A DNA stretch of 64,000 nt from Clostridiales bacterium VE202-21. GTDB taxonomy: Bacteria; Bacillota; Clostridia; Lachnospirales; Lachnospiraceae. A program made the translations under genes and the position numbers. Shown here in pieces: positions 9,231-19,646 of this stretch. The stretch spans positions 1-64,000 of the forward strand of contig BAIF02000118.1 in assembly GCA_000509105.1 (NCBI GenBank), read 5' to 3'. The notes beneath the pieces were generated by a model, which was not told where the DNA came from, did not search any database, and saw nothing but the letters and a program-made list of their open reading frames with translations. Positions within the stretch are counted from its first letter, which is position 1, and every line of letters starts with the position of its first letter.

Positions 9231-10240
9231 ATGAGCACTGCAAAGAAGAATAGCACATTCTTTGATGACGATTTTGAAGTGACATATGAAGAAGATGTCC
9301 CTTTCACATATAGCTTTGATACCAAACAGACAACGAAACAATTATCCGATGCGACGGTAGTACTGGATGCCCCGGATTACCGAAGCATGCCCGGCAGGCG
9401 TCCGGAACCGCCTTCCATGAATACGGAAGGCGTGTATCAAAACCGTTATGTAGACAGCTATGACGGTATGGACGACGGATATACTGATGATTACGATTCA
9501 GATGACTTCGACGTGGAATACTATGACAGCGATGATTACGAGGATGAGGAATATGACATCGATAACCGCTATGGCCGCCGTTCACGCAGCGATTACAGGG
9601 ATAATGATTATGGCAGGTGTTCACGCAGTGATTATATAGACGATGATTATGACAGCCGCTCCAGCGGAGGCTACAGGGATGCCCCCCGGCGGCGCAGAAA
9701 AAATGCAGGCCCGAACGTATCCTGCCTGCTCTCTCCTGTCAAAAAACGGCGAAATACGGAACAAAAGGGATCTATCGTGTTGCCCGTTCCGTAGTCAGAA
9801 TTGTATCCCTGCTTATAACTGCCGGGACTTTTGGCGTACTCGCCTATAATTTCTGGCGCGGCGCTGCACCTTACGGCGATCCTCAAACCATCCTGACAGA
9901 AAAAAACTACGCCCTGGCCGCCTACGCGGCTGTTGCCGCTGTTTTTCTTCTGTTTGAACTGATTGCCCTGTTCTGGTCGATGACAAAGATGCGGATCCGT
10001 GAAGGACGGAAAGTTTACAAAGAGGATACGGGCAGAGGCCTGTTCTCCTTTATCTTCATTTATATTGCATCCTATCTTTCGTTCCTGTTGTGCTCATTTC
10101 TGCCAGACACCTTAGGTTCCCTGGCAATTCTTAACGGAATAAAAGGAGCCCTGGACGTATTCGGCTCCCTTCATAATATACTGCTCGGCCTGTGTCTCGC
10201 AGGTGTAATCTCCTGTCTCGTACGCAGACATATGAATTAA
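9231..10240 (+). CDS. acidic low-complexity protein with four membrane helices (frameshifted)
   Basis: Restored length about 336 aa. The N-terminal ~170 residues are strongly acidic and tyrosine-rich, with runs such as DDYDSDDFDVEYYDSDDYED, then repeats of RSDY/SRSDYRDND, then a basic patch PRRRRKNAGP. The C-terminal half has four membrane segments (VVRIVSLLITAGTFGVLAY; YALAAYAAVAAVFLLFELIA; LFSFIFIYIASYLSFLLCSF; NILLGLCLAGVISCLV). The frame breaks at the A6 run 9741-9746; one more A gives PVKKTAKYGTKGIYRVARSVV and joins the two halves. GAGGAGG precedes ATG 9231. No family recognised; function unknown. A predicted disordered cytosolic tail on a small membrane anchor is what can be seen. Confidence 0.7.
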
Positions 10241-10296
10241 CAAGATTATAAATATAATCTCAATCCAGTATTCCTGTAGTTTTATATACGAACGCA

Positions 10297-10354
10297 AAAT
10301 GTCCATTACTATTACCTGCCGTTTTTCTGCCCCCTGGTGATATAATGGACATTT
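10297..10354. repeat. inverted repeat in gene-free stretch 10241-10477
   Basis: AAATGTCCATTA at 10297-10308 and its complement at 10343-10354, 34-nt loop. Between convergent genes; may act as a weak transcription end. Nothing else was seen in this stretch. Confidence 0.4.
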
Positions 10355-10477
10355 GAACGTTGCCTATGGTTAAAATACCGTCAAAGTAAACCAGCAGGAC
10401 AGCCGGTCCCCACCTCCAGACATTCCTATGCTCTCTTCCTGACAGCATCCGCCCGTTTCCTGCGTTTTGCTCCGCCC

Positions 10478-10804
10478 CTATCCTTTAATAATCAAAGCCA
10501 TAAATACAAGATCTTCAAGCCCCGTATTCGCCAGCGCATGTCCGCAGTGATCCGGTGTAAAGGTAACATCCCCGGCCTTTACCGCACGGCTGCTCCCATT
10601 ATCATCGTACATCCCTTCACCCGAGAGAATATAATAAGTCTCACTTTCCCCCAGATGTTCGTGGTATCCGAGAGTACACCCAGGCTCCAGTGTTACTTCT
10701 GCATATAGTCCGCATTTTCCGTTTAATTCTGTTTCTCCGAGAATGTGTTTGATTATGACATGTCCTTCTCCTCCGCACATATTCTCTACTCTTTCCGTCT
10801 TCAT
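10478..10804 (-). CDS. small cupin domain protein
   Basis: 108-aa single-cupin protein. The metal-binding first motif GYHEHLGESETYYILSGEG carries two His and a Glu, and the second motif TPDHCGHALANTG supplies a further His. GAAGGAGG lies just before the ATG at 10804, so the longer reading from 10852 is not used. The cupin fold suggests a metal-dependent isomerase, dioxygenase or a binding protein; this one lacks any other domain. Monocistronic, not obviously linked to the ABC genes upstream. Confidence 0.85.
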   Translation of the reverse strand: MKTERVENMCGGEGHVIIKHILGETELNGKCGLYAEVTLEPGCTLGYHEHLGESETYYILSGEGMYDDNGSSRAVKAGDVTFTPDHCGHALANTGLEDLVFMALIIKG

Positions 10805-10947
10805 AATAAATGCCTCCTTCATCCTGTTAATGCCTCTTCCTGACAGCATCATTTTAACACCTTACGCTGTCTGCTGCAATGCAGATTTTTCGTTTATCCG
10901 TTTGTCTCCGATTCCTAAATCTGACGCACTTCTATTATTCTCTGTAC

Positions 10948-11718
10948 TTATTTCATTTCTTTCTTCCCAAACCCAGTGACGGCCAGTGCAAGAGCCAGCA
11001 GGAAAATCAGAACCGCCCACGGCAGGAACGGAAATATGGAAAACACAGTATCTGATGCCTGCGTTGTAAAAGCATGAAGCGAGCAGGATACCAGATATCC
11101 GCTGTAGCAGTAAGGATAGACAATCCAAAGCGGCGTATTGGCGGCCAAAACCCCTGGAATTACAAGAAGCAGATTCAGGCCAACGCAGAGAATCGGTTTC
11201 TCAAATAGTACTGTAACGGCCCACATAGCCGCAATTGATGGGAGCATAGTGAGAAACAGGCCCGCACACCATTTCAGCAGATAGAGTATCGGCATCGTTT
11301 CTGTAATTCCCGATGTCCGCACAGCAATCTGGCCGGCTGCTGCAAAAACCACAAGGAAAACCACCATTTCCATAAAGAGATAAAACACCAGTACAAAAAA
11401 TTTCGCTAAAGACAGTGCATGCCGTCCGACTGGCAGTGCCAGCATTTTTAAAATTCCATTGTTCTGCATTTCCCGACCCCCAATCATGACACAGACAACC
11501 ATCATGGAAAATGGCAGCAAATAGTAGGCATAGACAAGCGCACTCTGCATGAACATCGCTGACCATGCATTCGTGTACTCCGGTGTGAAATAGCTGCTTA
11601 TATTAGCGATCCCTGTAGCCACCACCAGCAGAGGGGCGGTAAAAATCAGGGGAATCATTTTTGAACGTTTTACTTTCATAAACTCGATTTTGATCAATTC
11701 CCAAAAAGTCATTTGCAC
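10948..11718 (-). CDS. ABC permease, lantibiotic-immunity type (EpiE/MutE-like)
   Basis: 256-aa protein with six hydrophobic segments. It starts with the charged WELIKIEFMKVKRSKM stretch, typical of ABC-2/lantibiotic protection permeases, and ends with a basic GFGKKEMK tail. Third gene of a three-gene unit ATPase-permease-permease. By family this type of transporter removes lantibiotics or bacitracin-like peptides from the membrane. No lantibiotic biosynthesis genes are in the window, so it is likely self-standing resistance. Confidence 0.8.
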   Translation of the reverse strand: MQMTFWELIKIEFMKVKRSKMIPLIFTAPLLVVATGIANISSYFTPEYTNAWSAMFMQSALVYAYYLLPFSMMVVCVMIGGREMQNNGILKMLALPVGRHALSLAKFFVLVFYLFMEMVVFLVVFAAAGQIAVRTSGITETMPILYLLKWCAGLFLTMLPSIAAMWAVTVLFEKPILCVGLNLLLVIPGVLAANTPLWIVYPYCYSGYLVSCSLHAFTTQASDTVFSIFPFLPWAVLIFLLALALAVTGFGKKEMK

Positions 11719-11726
11719 ATTCCTCC

Positions 11727-12452
11727 TTACTCATAGCGCAGTATTTTTGCCATCCACATTCCGGCACCAAGAAAAAGCAGTGTCTCAGCCATTGAGACTA
11801 GCATCACCATTATATCCGGTCTGGCACTCATAGCAACTGCAGGCTTGAGCATTACCACAAATGGATGAATCATCAGCAGCTCCGACTTCCCATTTGCCAG
11901 AGCCATCCCGCTCAAAAAACCGGCTACTCCTATGCCCAGCGGAATCCACATATTTTCAAAGCGGGAAGATATTAATACCATAAATGCCAGTACCGGCATA
12001 GATGTGATAAATGAATATGCAGCAAATCGTATCAGTGTAAACAATTCAAAAGTCCCCGGCGGCAGCTCTGTCCTCCCGATTTGCAGGAGCGCCAGATTCT
12101 GCAACACAATTGCTGCTAAAAACAGGATTGTTATCATAAAAAATTTACACAGATACATACCTGGGACGTTCACTGGCAGCATATACATCTTTTTGACGGC
12201 ACTGCCTTTAAACTCCATGTTATAGATCATACAGGCCGCCACAACGATACCAAACATATTGAGGACCATGAGCATACCGTAAAGCTGGGTCAGCAAAACA
12301 TCCATTGGCTCCAGGGGCAGGTTCAGCAGCGTATCTTTTCTCACTAAAAAGTTAGCAAGAGCATATAGCGCACCCAGGGCGCCCACCGCCAGCAGCACGG
12401 GAATCACACCGGTTCGTTTTTCTTTCCGGAGTTCAATTGCCAGCATTCTCAT
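11727..12452 (-). CDS. ABC permease, lantibiotic-immunity type (MutG-like)
   Basis: 241-aa permease with six predicted membrane segments and the N-terminus MRMLAIELRKEKRTGVIPVL. A conserved cytoplasmic loop, MIYNMEFKGSAVKKMYMLP, matches the E-F-x2-G-x2-K-x-LP pattern of this family. Its start overlaps the ATPase stop by four bases (ATGA), implying translational coupling. Partner of the genes on either side. Confidence 0.82.
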   Translation of the reverse strand: MRMLAIELRKEKRTGVIPVLLAVGALGALYALANFLVRKDTLLNLPLEPMDVLLTQLYGMLMVLNMFGIVVAACMIYNMEFKGSAVKKMYMLPVNVPGMYLCKFFMITILFLAAIVLQNLALLQIGRTELPPGTFELFTLIRFAAYSFITSMPVLAFMVLISSRFENMWIPLGIGVAGFLSGMALANGKSELLMIHPFVVMLKPAVAMSARPDIMVMLVSMAETLLFLGAGMWMAKILRYE

Positions 12453-13212
12453 AACTTTGCCCTCTTCTTTCTGGACGCATTGTCTTTATCGATCATTGCA
12501 AGAAACATCTCTTCAAGATTTTCTGCGGCATATCCGGCCTGCAGCGCGCTCTGTTTCAAATCAACCAGACTTCCTTCAAATAAAAGGCACCCATGATTAA
12601 GAATCCCTATGTCATCCGCTATTAATTCGATTTCAGACAGCATATGGGATGAAATCAGAATTGTACAGTCGTAGAGCTCGGGAAGTGATCTGACCAGATT
12701 GCGGATTTCATGTATGCCGGATGGATCAAGGCCATTGGTCGGCTCATCTAAGATGAGAATCGGCGGCCTGCCAAGAAGTGCACCTGCAAGCCCAAGCCGC
12801 TGTTTCATCCCAAGCGAATATTTTTTGGCCAGACGGTCACCGAATTCCGTCAGGCTACCAATTCCAGTGCGTCCTCTACCGCATTTTCCGGCAGTTCCAA
12901 AATCCGCCTGACAATATCCAAATTTTCACGGCCCGTCAGATTGGCATAGAAAGAAGGCGACTCGATGAAGGAACCTGTTTGTTTCAGAATCTCTAGACGG
13001 TTCTCCGGAAAATGTTTTCCGGCGATGCTGAAGCTTCCCCCTGTAGGCGCGGTCAGCCCCAGCAGCATTTTCATAGTCGTAGACTTGCCTGCACCGTTCG
13101 GGCCGAGGAATCCGTAAATTGTACCCTTTTGAATGTGAAGCGAGACATGATTGACGGCGGTAAACCTTTTATAACTTTTCGTCAGCTGATCCGTTGAAAT
13201 AATATAATCCAT
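12449..13212 (-). CDS. ABC ATP-binding protein, lantibiotic-immunity type (frameshifted)
   Basis: About 254 aa when restored. Walker A GPNGAGKSTT, signature YSLGMKQRLGLAGALL, Walker B LILDEPTNGLDP and H-loop LISSHMLSE. The frame breaks near 12853-12855: upstream frame ends LELVA then stop, and adding a single G/C base gives LELV-(G/A)-LTEFGDRLAKKYSLG, continuous with the downstream frame. ATG 13212 has AAAGGAGA upstream; the earlier in-frame ATG at 13266 has none. First gene of the three-gene transporter. No two-component system of the BceRS kind is adjacent. Confidence 0.83.
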
Positions 13213-13429
13213 AAATACATCTCCTTTCGATGTCTCTATGGTATCAAGGGTACCTGACACTAACATTATTATAACCTTACATTTATCTTACATTTTTTTC
13301 AGCCTATGTTTGTTTCCTAATAGCTCAGAACAATTTCTATATTTATTCTCATTATAATTCACTATTGCTTTCGTACAAATAACACTTGCAGCAGAATACC
13401 AAACAAAAAACATTTTCTGCTTTTGACTA

Positions 13430-16400
13430 TCAATTTAAATATTCCTCCAAAGTTGCATACAGTAATTCTGGTTCTATGGGTTTTGCTAAATGGGCATTCA
13501 TTCCTGCTGCTTTTGATTTTTCGATATCTTCATCAAAAGCATTCGCACTCATAGCGATAATCGGTATGCTCTGTGCGGATTTTTTCTTTAACTTTCGAAT
13601 TGCTCTGGCAGCTGTTAGTCCATCCATAATTGGCATACGAATATCCATCAGTATTGCATCAAAATACCCCTGCGTTGAAAGCGTAAAAGCTTCAACCGCC
13701 TTTAATCCGTTTTCAGCAACCTCCACTTCCCATCCTTTCGCATTAAGCAATTGCTTTGCGACTTCTATGTTCAGTACATGATCCTCCACCAATAATATCC
13801 GCCTGCCAGTAAAATCAAACTCCCTAGGAGTCTCTGCTTGCAGATCCACCCCCGTAGCCGTCAGATTATTTCCGTTCATTTCATATTGGATTTGCGGCCT
13901 TTTCATTGTTTTACTTCTAACCCCAAGGCTAATTTCAACATGAAACTCTGAACCAATTCCTTCTGTGCTATTGACTGAAATTGTCCCTCCCATAATATCC
14001 ACAAGATTTTTACAAATTGCCAGGCCTAACCCTGTCCCGCCATATGGGTTTGTAATTCCTGTACGTTCCTGCTCAAATGGTTCAAACATCCTTTCTTTAA
14101 ATTGATCACTAATGCCAATCCCCGTATCGCTTACTGTAAAGCGCATGAGCGCTTTATCAGATTCTAAGTGAAGTTGTTGAACCATAAACTGTACTTTTCC
14201 TCCGGCCGGAGTAAACTTTATAGCATTAGAAATTAGATTAATAAGTACCTGCTGTATCTTCATGGAGTCACCTGCATAAAAGTCTTCTGTAAAGTTTGTC
14301 ACAATACAGTCATACTCTACTCCTTGATCCGCAGCTAATTCATAAGCCATTGTATTAACGCTGTTTAAAAACTCTTCGAAGGGGATTTCTTCATTTTTTA
14401 AAGTAACCTTCCCGCTCTCGATACGGCTCATATCTAAAATATCATTAATGAGTGACAAAAGAAAGCGGGCCGAAATCTCCACCTTGGCAAGGCAATCAGA
14501 AATCCGTTCAGGATCATTTACATACTGAGCAGCCAATTTTGACATTCCGATAATGGCATTCATAGGCGTCCTGATTTCATGACTCATTCTGGATAAAAAC
14601 TCTGTTTTAGCCACATTTGCCTGTTCTGCCTGCAATAATGCATTCTTAAGTACTTCCTGATGCTGTTCCTGCTGTTCAGTAATAGTGGATATATCGGTTC
14701 TTGTAAATATAACCACGTTTCTGCTTGAATCTAAATACATAAACTGCCATTTTTTCATACGTTTTTTTCCCTTGAACACAATAGGAAAAACACAGATAAA
14801 AGTATCCTGCATCTGAAGCTGCTGTTCAACATATTTGCTCCCCAGCATATTTATTGCATTATTTTGATATTCATCAGGTATAAATTTATGTACAAACTCT
14901 GGCAAACCATATCTATAATCCACATTAATGCCGATTTCCATCTCCTCTTCCAATTCAGAATAGTGATAGCAGCTTAATTGCTGCGTGTCAATATTAAGCA
15001 GCCCTAAAAATTCATATTCCTGATCTACAATTCGTTCCACTATAGTTGCAAGCTGTTTTTCTTCATGGATATCATAGGTGTACATGAAACACATAATATC
15101 GCCATTTTCTGGATTTTCAAAGGTATTGATGATAGTCCTAACCCAATAAAACTGGTTGTCTGCCATTCTTCTTTTATACTCAAATGTAAAGCTCTGCTTT
15201 CCGGACTCATAAAATTTAATTAGGCTTCCTGCATTCATTTTACTTAGGTATTCGTCTTTCATCCCGGCCGTTTCACACTGAAGTGCTACTACTTCTATGG
15301 CATCTGAATAACTATTGCTTTCGTTAGAATATATCATGCGGCTGTCGCAGGTATAATTATCTACTAAATCTTTACTGACATTAGCACGACATTTTCCTAA
15401 AAGAGAATTACTTTGGATTGCCTCTAAATTTTTCATTTCTTCATCAAATTTCCTTTTAGCAAGAACAAACTCGGTTATATCTTCCCCTAATGCCACACCA
15501 ATTATCGGCTTTCCATAATCATCAAAAATCACTGAATATGTAATGCGGACCCACTCAACCCCTAATTTTTCTTTATTGTAGTGTATAACAGCGTTAACTG
15601 GATTCACTCCTTTAGCTAAAGATTCATAAAGATTCGTGTATTCCGCCGTGCTGTCCGGCATAATATACCCACATTGAATCCTATTTGAATAGCTGCATCT
15701 CTGTTCAGCATGAAACCCTAACCGATTTGCACCAGGGCTAAAGCTAATAAAAACATCATTTTGTATATCATAGGTGCATAAAAAAATCTCTGTTGATGCT
15801 ATTGCCAGATCTATCTGTTGTTTCTCAATCAGCACTTTTGTTTCTTTGGTTATATTTTTTCCTACTCCAATAGTTTTCAGTACATTACCTTTATGATCTT
15901 TAAGATTGGTATAATATATCCGCTCGCATAACCAGCCTTCTCCTTCTTTACTTGTCATCCATATATCTTTGCAGACCTCTGACTCTCCTGCTTCTACCAA
16001 ACGATATAATTCCCGAAAATCCTCAATGCTTTCTGACTTTATATGTCCATTTTTAATGGTGTTTTCTACAAAATCAGGTATTTCTGTTCCTGCCCCCGGA
16101 TACAGCTTTTCCGATTGAATTGTCTGAATCAATGCGTGAGTCGTAATATCATAGGTCCAAATATTCACATCCGCATTTTTAAGAGCAATATCTGATATCA
16201 CTTTATTTTCCAGCAGAGCGATTTCTGTTTCCTTTTGTCTTGTAATATTATGATAAATGCATTGTATCAATGGTGCTCCCTTATCTTCTCCTATTTTTCT
16301 CCCCTGAAGATGAACCCATACCACATGACCATTTCTATGCCGCTTACGCAATTCACAATCCATTACTGTGTCATATTTACATACTTTGTGAATCTCACGA

Positions 16401-17362
16401 GCCAGCATCTCTTTATCCGCAGGATGGATCAATATAGTAGCATCCTGACCAATCAGTTCCTGATACTCGTCTATAGTATGTCCTGTTAGAACCGGCACGC
16501 CGTCTGAAAAATAACTTATTTCAACAACATCTGAAATCCTGTAAATAGCTACGCCGCCCGGAATGGCATTGATAATATTCTGCATTTCAATTCCAGTCTT
16601 CTTTGCCAGAAGCTTAGCCTCTATTTTTTCTGTTACATCTGTAAAGCTGATATAATAACAAAGTTTATTTCCGAAGCTTTTAGTAATTCCACGTACAGCA
16701 ATCTTAAGATTTCGGCCATCTTCTGTATTCATTCGAAATATCTTATAGAACATAGCACCTTCTTTTGCGTTTTCATCTAACATTGATTTGTAACTTGACC
16801 TATCTTCATCGCGGATAAGTGCGCAGATATCTTGATCGCAATCCTGCTTAACTTTTGAAAAAGGTATTTTAAGCATGCGGCATAATCCGCCACTGACAAA
16901 ATCCAGATAATATTTACCATCAGGGCTGCGCTCAATGATGCCAAATCCGCCCTCAAAAATATCAATAACTGCATGCAACCGATCGGCGTTTCTTTGATGA
17001 TTAGTAATTTCCTGTATACAGCAGGCACAGTACCCGGACTCCGGACTGTAATATCGGATTTGCAGATATTGCTCTTTCGTCGGGTTAAACTCTGACAAAG
17101 TTCCAGTGGTTCTTTCATCTACTGCTTTTCCAAGAAGTATCAGCCATTTTTTACCTGCATTAGGAAAAACTGTGTAAAAAAGGTTGTCCTGCATCTGCTC
17201 CAGTGCAATCCCCATTAGTTCAGCTACTGCTTTATTTACATAGACAAAACGAAAATCAATAGTTATTCCGAATGCATTTTTGGCCGGAGCTAACAAGCAG
17301 AACGCACATGGACTATCGTCAAAACACACACTATAGTGATTCAATATAAGTTTATTTTCCAT
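13430..17362 (-). CDS. soluble multi-PAS hybrid histidine kinase with receiver domain
   Basis: 1310-aa cytosolic sensor kinase; no membrane segment or signal peptide. About six or seven PAS-type sensor regions fill residues ~15-890 (repeats of phrases like VNKAVAELMGI, GFGIIERSPDGKYYLDF, GGVAIYRISDVVEI). The dimerisation/phospho-acceptor box SHEIRTPMNAIIGM has His928. The ATPase domain has an N-box LINLISNAIKFT, DTGIGIS and GGTGLGLAI. A C-terminal receiver has acceptor Asp1240 in LMDIRMPIMDG. No output domain and no neighbouring response regulator or Hpt gene, so it likely phosphorelays to a distant partner. Ligands of the PAS domains cannot be told. Transcribed alone. Confidence 0.93.
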   Translation of the reverse strand: MENKLILNHYSVCFDDSPCAFCLLAPAKNAFGITIDFRFVYVNKAVAELMGIALEQMQDNLFYTVFPNAGKKWLILLGKAVDERTTGTLSEFNPTKEQYLQIRYYSPESGYCACCIQEITNHQRNADRLHAVIDIFEGGFGIIERSPDGKYYLDFVSGGLCRMLKIPFSKVKQDCDQDICALIRDEDRSSYKSMLDENAKEGAMFYKIFRMNTEDGRNLKIAVRGITKSFGNKLCYYISFTDVTEKIEAKLLAKKTGIEMQNIINAIPGGVAIYRISDVVEISYFSDGVPVLTGHTIDEYQELIGQDATILIHPADKEMLAREIHKVCKYDTVMDCELRKRHRNGHVVWVHLQGRKIGEDKGAPLIQCIYHNITRQKETEIALLENKVISDIALKNADVNIWTYDITTHALIQTIQSEKLYPGAGTEIPDFVENTIKNGHIKSESIEDFRELYRLVEAGESEVCKDIWMTSKEGEGWLCERIYYTNLKDHKGNVLKTIGVGKNITKETKVLIEKQQIDLAIASTEIFLCTYDIQNDVFISFSPGANRLGFHAEQRCSYSNRIQCGYIMPDSTAEYTNLYESLAKGVNPVNAVIHYNKEKLGVEWVRITYSVIFDDYGKPIIGVALGEDITEFVLAKRKFDEEMKNLEAIQSNSLLGKCRANVSKDLVDNYTCDSRMIYSNESNSYSDAIEVVALQCETAGMKDEYLSKMNAGSLIKFYESGKQSFTFEYKRRMADNQFYWVRTIINTFENPENGDIMCFMYTYDIHEEKQLATIVERIVDQEYEFLGLLNIDTQQLSCYHYSELEEEMEIGINVDYRYGLPEFVHKFIPDEYQNNAINMLGSKYVEQQLQMQDTFICVFPIVFKGKKRMKKWQFMYLDSSRNVVIFTRTDISTITEQQEQHQEVLKNALLQAEQANVAKTEFLSRMSHEIRTPMNAIIGMSKLAAQYVNDPERISDCLAKVEISARFLLSLINDILDMSRIESGKVTLKNEEIPFEEFLNSVNTMAYELAADQGVEYDCIVTNFTEDFYAGDSMKIQQVLINLISNAIKFTPAGGKVQFMVQQLHLESDKALMRFTVSDTGIGISDQFKERMFEPFEQERTGITNPYGGTGLGLAICKNLVDIMGGTISVNSTEGIGSEFHVEISLGVRSKTMKRPQIQYEMNGNNLTATGVDLQAETPREFDFTGRRILLVEDHVLNIEVAKQLLNAKGWEVEVAENGLKAVEAFTLSTQGYFDAILMDIRMPIMDGLTAARAIRKLKKKSAQSIPIIAMSANAFDEDIEKSKAAGMNAHLAKPIEPELLYATLEEYLN

Positions 17363-17602
17363 AATTCTTTTCCTCTCTGCCTTCCGTTAAATCTGACACA
17401 CCAAATGGATTAACTATCAATAACTGAAGGTGAATTCTTTGTCCATTTATTTCAATTTTATTCCTTTTTCTAATATCTTTTATTTTTACCTCCTCTTCAG
17501 ATCGTTTTATACATACCACTAAAATACAACAAGTTTTTTGTGGCTTATTGTAGGACACAGAAAATTTAGAAAATAGTCGTCATTAGAGACTATTTTAACT
17601 AG

Positions 17603-18256
17603 CTAAGATCTAATTGCATCCAGTACAGCAGCAACATAACCATTAATAATTTCTTTCGCAGAGATATTATCCTCATTATTATATAACTCAGGTTCTCTTC
17701 CAATACGATATAGCATTCCTGTAAAAGATGAGGATATCCACAAATATGTCAAATTCAAATCCAGATCGGCACGAATGCTTCCATCTTCAATTCCCTCTTC
17801 CAAGAGACCATAAACAAAACTATATTTCATTCTTTTTCGCCCATGCCTTTTGGTTTCGATATATGGGGAAAGTAATTCATAGGGAACTTCATCTAACCTT
17901 GTCCAATAATTATCGATTTCCTGCATGACAATAACAGAGGGCATATTCGGTTGGAAGAGGTAAACGTGCATACGGAGGGCAAATTCTAATTGTGTCAATC
18001 CGTCCCTGCCTTCCACTGAATAGGAATGGAACATTTCTTCATAACGTTCATTAAAGTTCTGGGAATAACGCTTCGTAGCTTCTTTAATTAAATTGTTTAA
18101 TGTACCAAAATAACGCTGAAGTGAACGTGTGCTCAACCCTGACTTTTCTGCAATCATTTCCCGTGTACAATTCGATATTCCTACTGTCTCAAAACAGTTA
18201 ATTGCGGCCTGGATTGCATTTTCCATGTTCCGCTCCCTGTCTTCTGCAGTCGGCAT
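17603..18256 (-). CDS. TetR/AcrR family transcriptional regulator
   Basis: 217 aa. An N-terminal helix-turn-helix (CTREMIAEKSGLSTRSLQRYFGTLNNLIKEA) is typical of TetR, seen here as MIAEKSGLSTRSLQRYFG at residues ~38-55. The rest is a helical ligand/dimer domain. The start at 18256 has GAGG and AGGACGG upstream. It lies between the hybrid kinase (downstream, same strand) and the GGGtGRT gene terminator; its target is unclear, with self-regulation the default assumption. Confidence 0.88.
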   Translation of the reverse strand: MPTAEDRERNMENAIQAAINCFETVGISNCTREMIAEKSGLSTRSLQRYFGTLNNLIKEATKRYSQNFNERYEEMFHSYSVEGRDGLTQLEFALRMHVYLFQPNMPSVIVMQEIDNYWTRLDEVPYELLSPYIETKRHGRKRMKYSFVYGLLEEGIEDGSIRADLDLNLTYLWISSSFTGMLYRIGREPELYNNEDNISAKEIINGYVAAVLDAIRS

Positions 18257-18452
18257 CCGTCCTCACCTCACTTTAATCATTCATATTAATCTGCCAAGTA
18301 TATGATTACTTAAAGCAAATCCAACGTATATATCATGCTAAAATACCGGTAACAGTATATCATGTTTTTCGACAAATTGCAATAAACCGGTCTCTCTGAC
18401 AAGTTTCCTGCTCTGAAACTCTGAAGACTCTATGGTGCTATCATAATACTGC

Positions 18453-18500
18453 CAAAAAAGTATAGGAGTGGTCTGCATATTCATGCCCTGACCACTCCTA
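18453..18500 (-). terminator. rho-independent terminator of the GGGtGRT gene
   Basis: On the minus strand an 11-bp stem (TAGGAGTGGTC, complement at 18463-18473 and 18490-18500) is followed by a T6 tract (18454-18459). Lies just after the stop of the GGGtGRT gene. Confidence 0.85.
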
Positions 18501-18536
18501 ATCATATTTTTAATCCAGTTTTCTTTCTCTGTTTTC

Positions 18537-19546
18537 TTAGAACTTGCCTTCTTTAGCAGCCTCCTCGATGCTGACCGCTACAGCCACCGTCATTCCGACC
18601 ATCGGATTGTTACCTGCCCCGATCAGTCCCATCATCTCTACGTGTGCCGGTACGGAAGAGGATCCTGCAAACTGAGCGTCAGAGTGCATACGTCCCAAAG
18701 TATCTGTCATACCGTAGGAAGCCGGGCCTGCGGCCATGTTGTCCGGATGAAGTGTACGACCTGTACCGCCGCCTGATGCTACGGAGAAGTACTTCTTGCC
18801 CTGCTCGATACATTCTTTTTTATATGTACCTGCAACCGGATGCTGGAAACGAGTCGGTTGGTAGAGTTTCCTGTGATGGACACGTCTACGCCTTCTTTGT
18901 GCATGATTGCAACACCCTCACGCACATCATTTGCGCCGTAGCAGTTAACCTTTGCGCGGAGTCCGTCTGAATAAGCTGTTCTCTGAACTTCTTTGAGTTC
19001 TCCTGTATAGTAATCATATTCTGTCTGGACATATGTGAATCCATTGATTCTGGAAATAACCTTTGCAGCATCTTTTCCAAGACCGTTCAGGATAACACGC
19101 AACGGTTTCTGGCGAACTTTGTTTGCTTTCTCAGCAATACCGATTGCACCTTCCGCTGCTGCAAAAGATTCGTGTCCTGCCAGGAATGCGAAACAGTCTG
19201 TGTCTTCTTCCAGAAGCATCTTTCCTAAGTTACCGTGGCCAAGACCTACCTTACGCTGATCTGCTACAGAACCCGGGATACAGAAAGACTGAAGTCCTTC
19301 TCCGATCGCTGCCGCTGCGTCAGCTGCTGTCTTACAGCCTTTTTTGATTGCGATTGCTGCACCTACGATGTATGCCCAGCATGCGTTCTCAAAACAGATT
19401 GGCTGGATTCCTTTTACCTGATTGTAAACATCAAGTCCGGCATCCTTTGTAATCTTTTCTGCCTCTTCAATAGAAGCAATGCCATAGCTATTTAATACTT
19501 CATTGATTTTATCAATTCTTCTTTCATATGATTCAAATAAAGCCAT
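18537..19546 (-). CDS. GGGtGRT protein (frameshifted)
   Basis: About 336 aa when restored. It carries the name-giving motif SVASGGGTGRTLHPDN and the conserved C-terminus GLIGAGNNPMVGMTVAVAV. The family is found in anaerobes and has no assigned reaction. The frame breaks at GG 18856-18857 (CC on the coding strand): observed NSTNRLVS; one more C gives NSTNPTRFQHPVAGTYKKEC, which runs on into the downstream frame. It is the second gene after the NifU-like scaffold gene (100-bp gap), and this pairing suggests a role linked to Fe-S clusters. ATG 19546 follows AGGAGGAC. Confidence 0.87.
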
Positions 19547-19646
19547 TTAATTGTCCTCCTGATTTATTCTAACGTTACCTATATGACACCTAGCTAAGCA
19601 CAGCACATGGACAGAATCCATGCGGCGCGCACTCCGCCTGTGCCGG

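Noticed and set aside
9231..10240. Programmed -1 frameshift at the A6 run
   Set aside because: The run fits slippage, but no stimulatory hairpin or upstream Shine-Dalgarno-like site was seen, and six other genes have single-base losses at non-slippery sites, so a sequence error is simpler.
17352..17558. 68-aa open frame upstream of the hybrid kinase
   Set aside because: No ribosome site, composition unlike a protein, overlaps the kinase start and promoter region.
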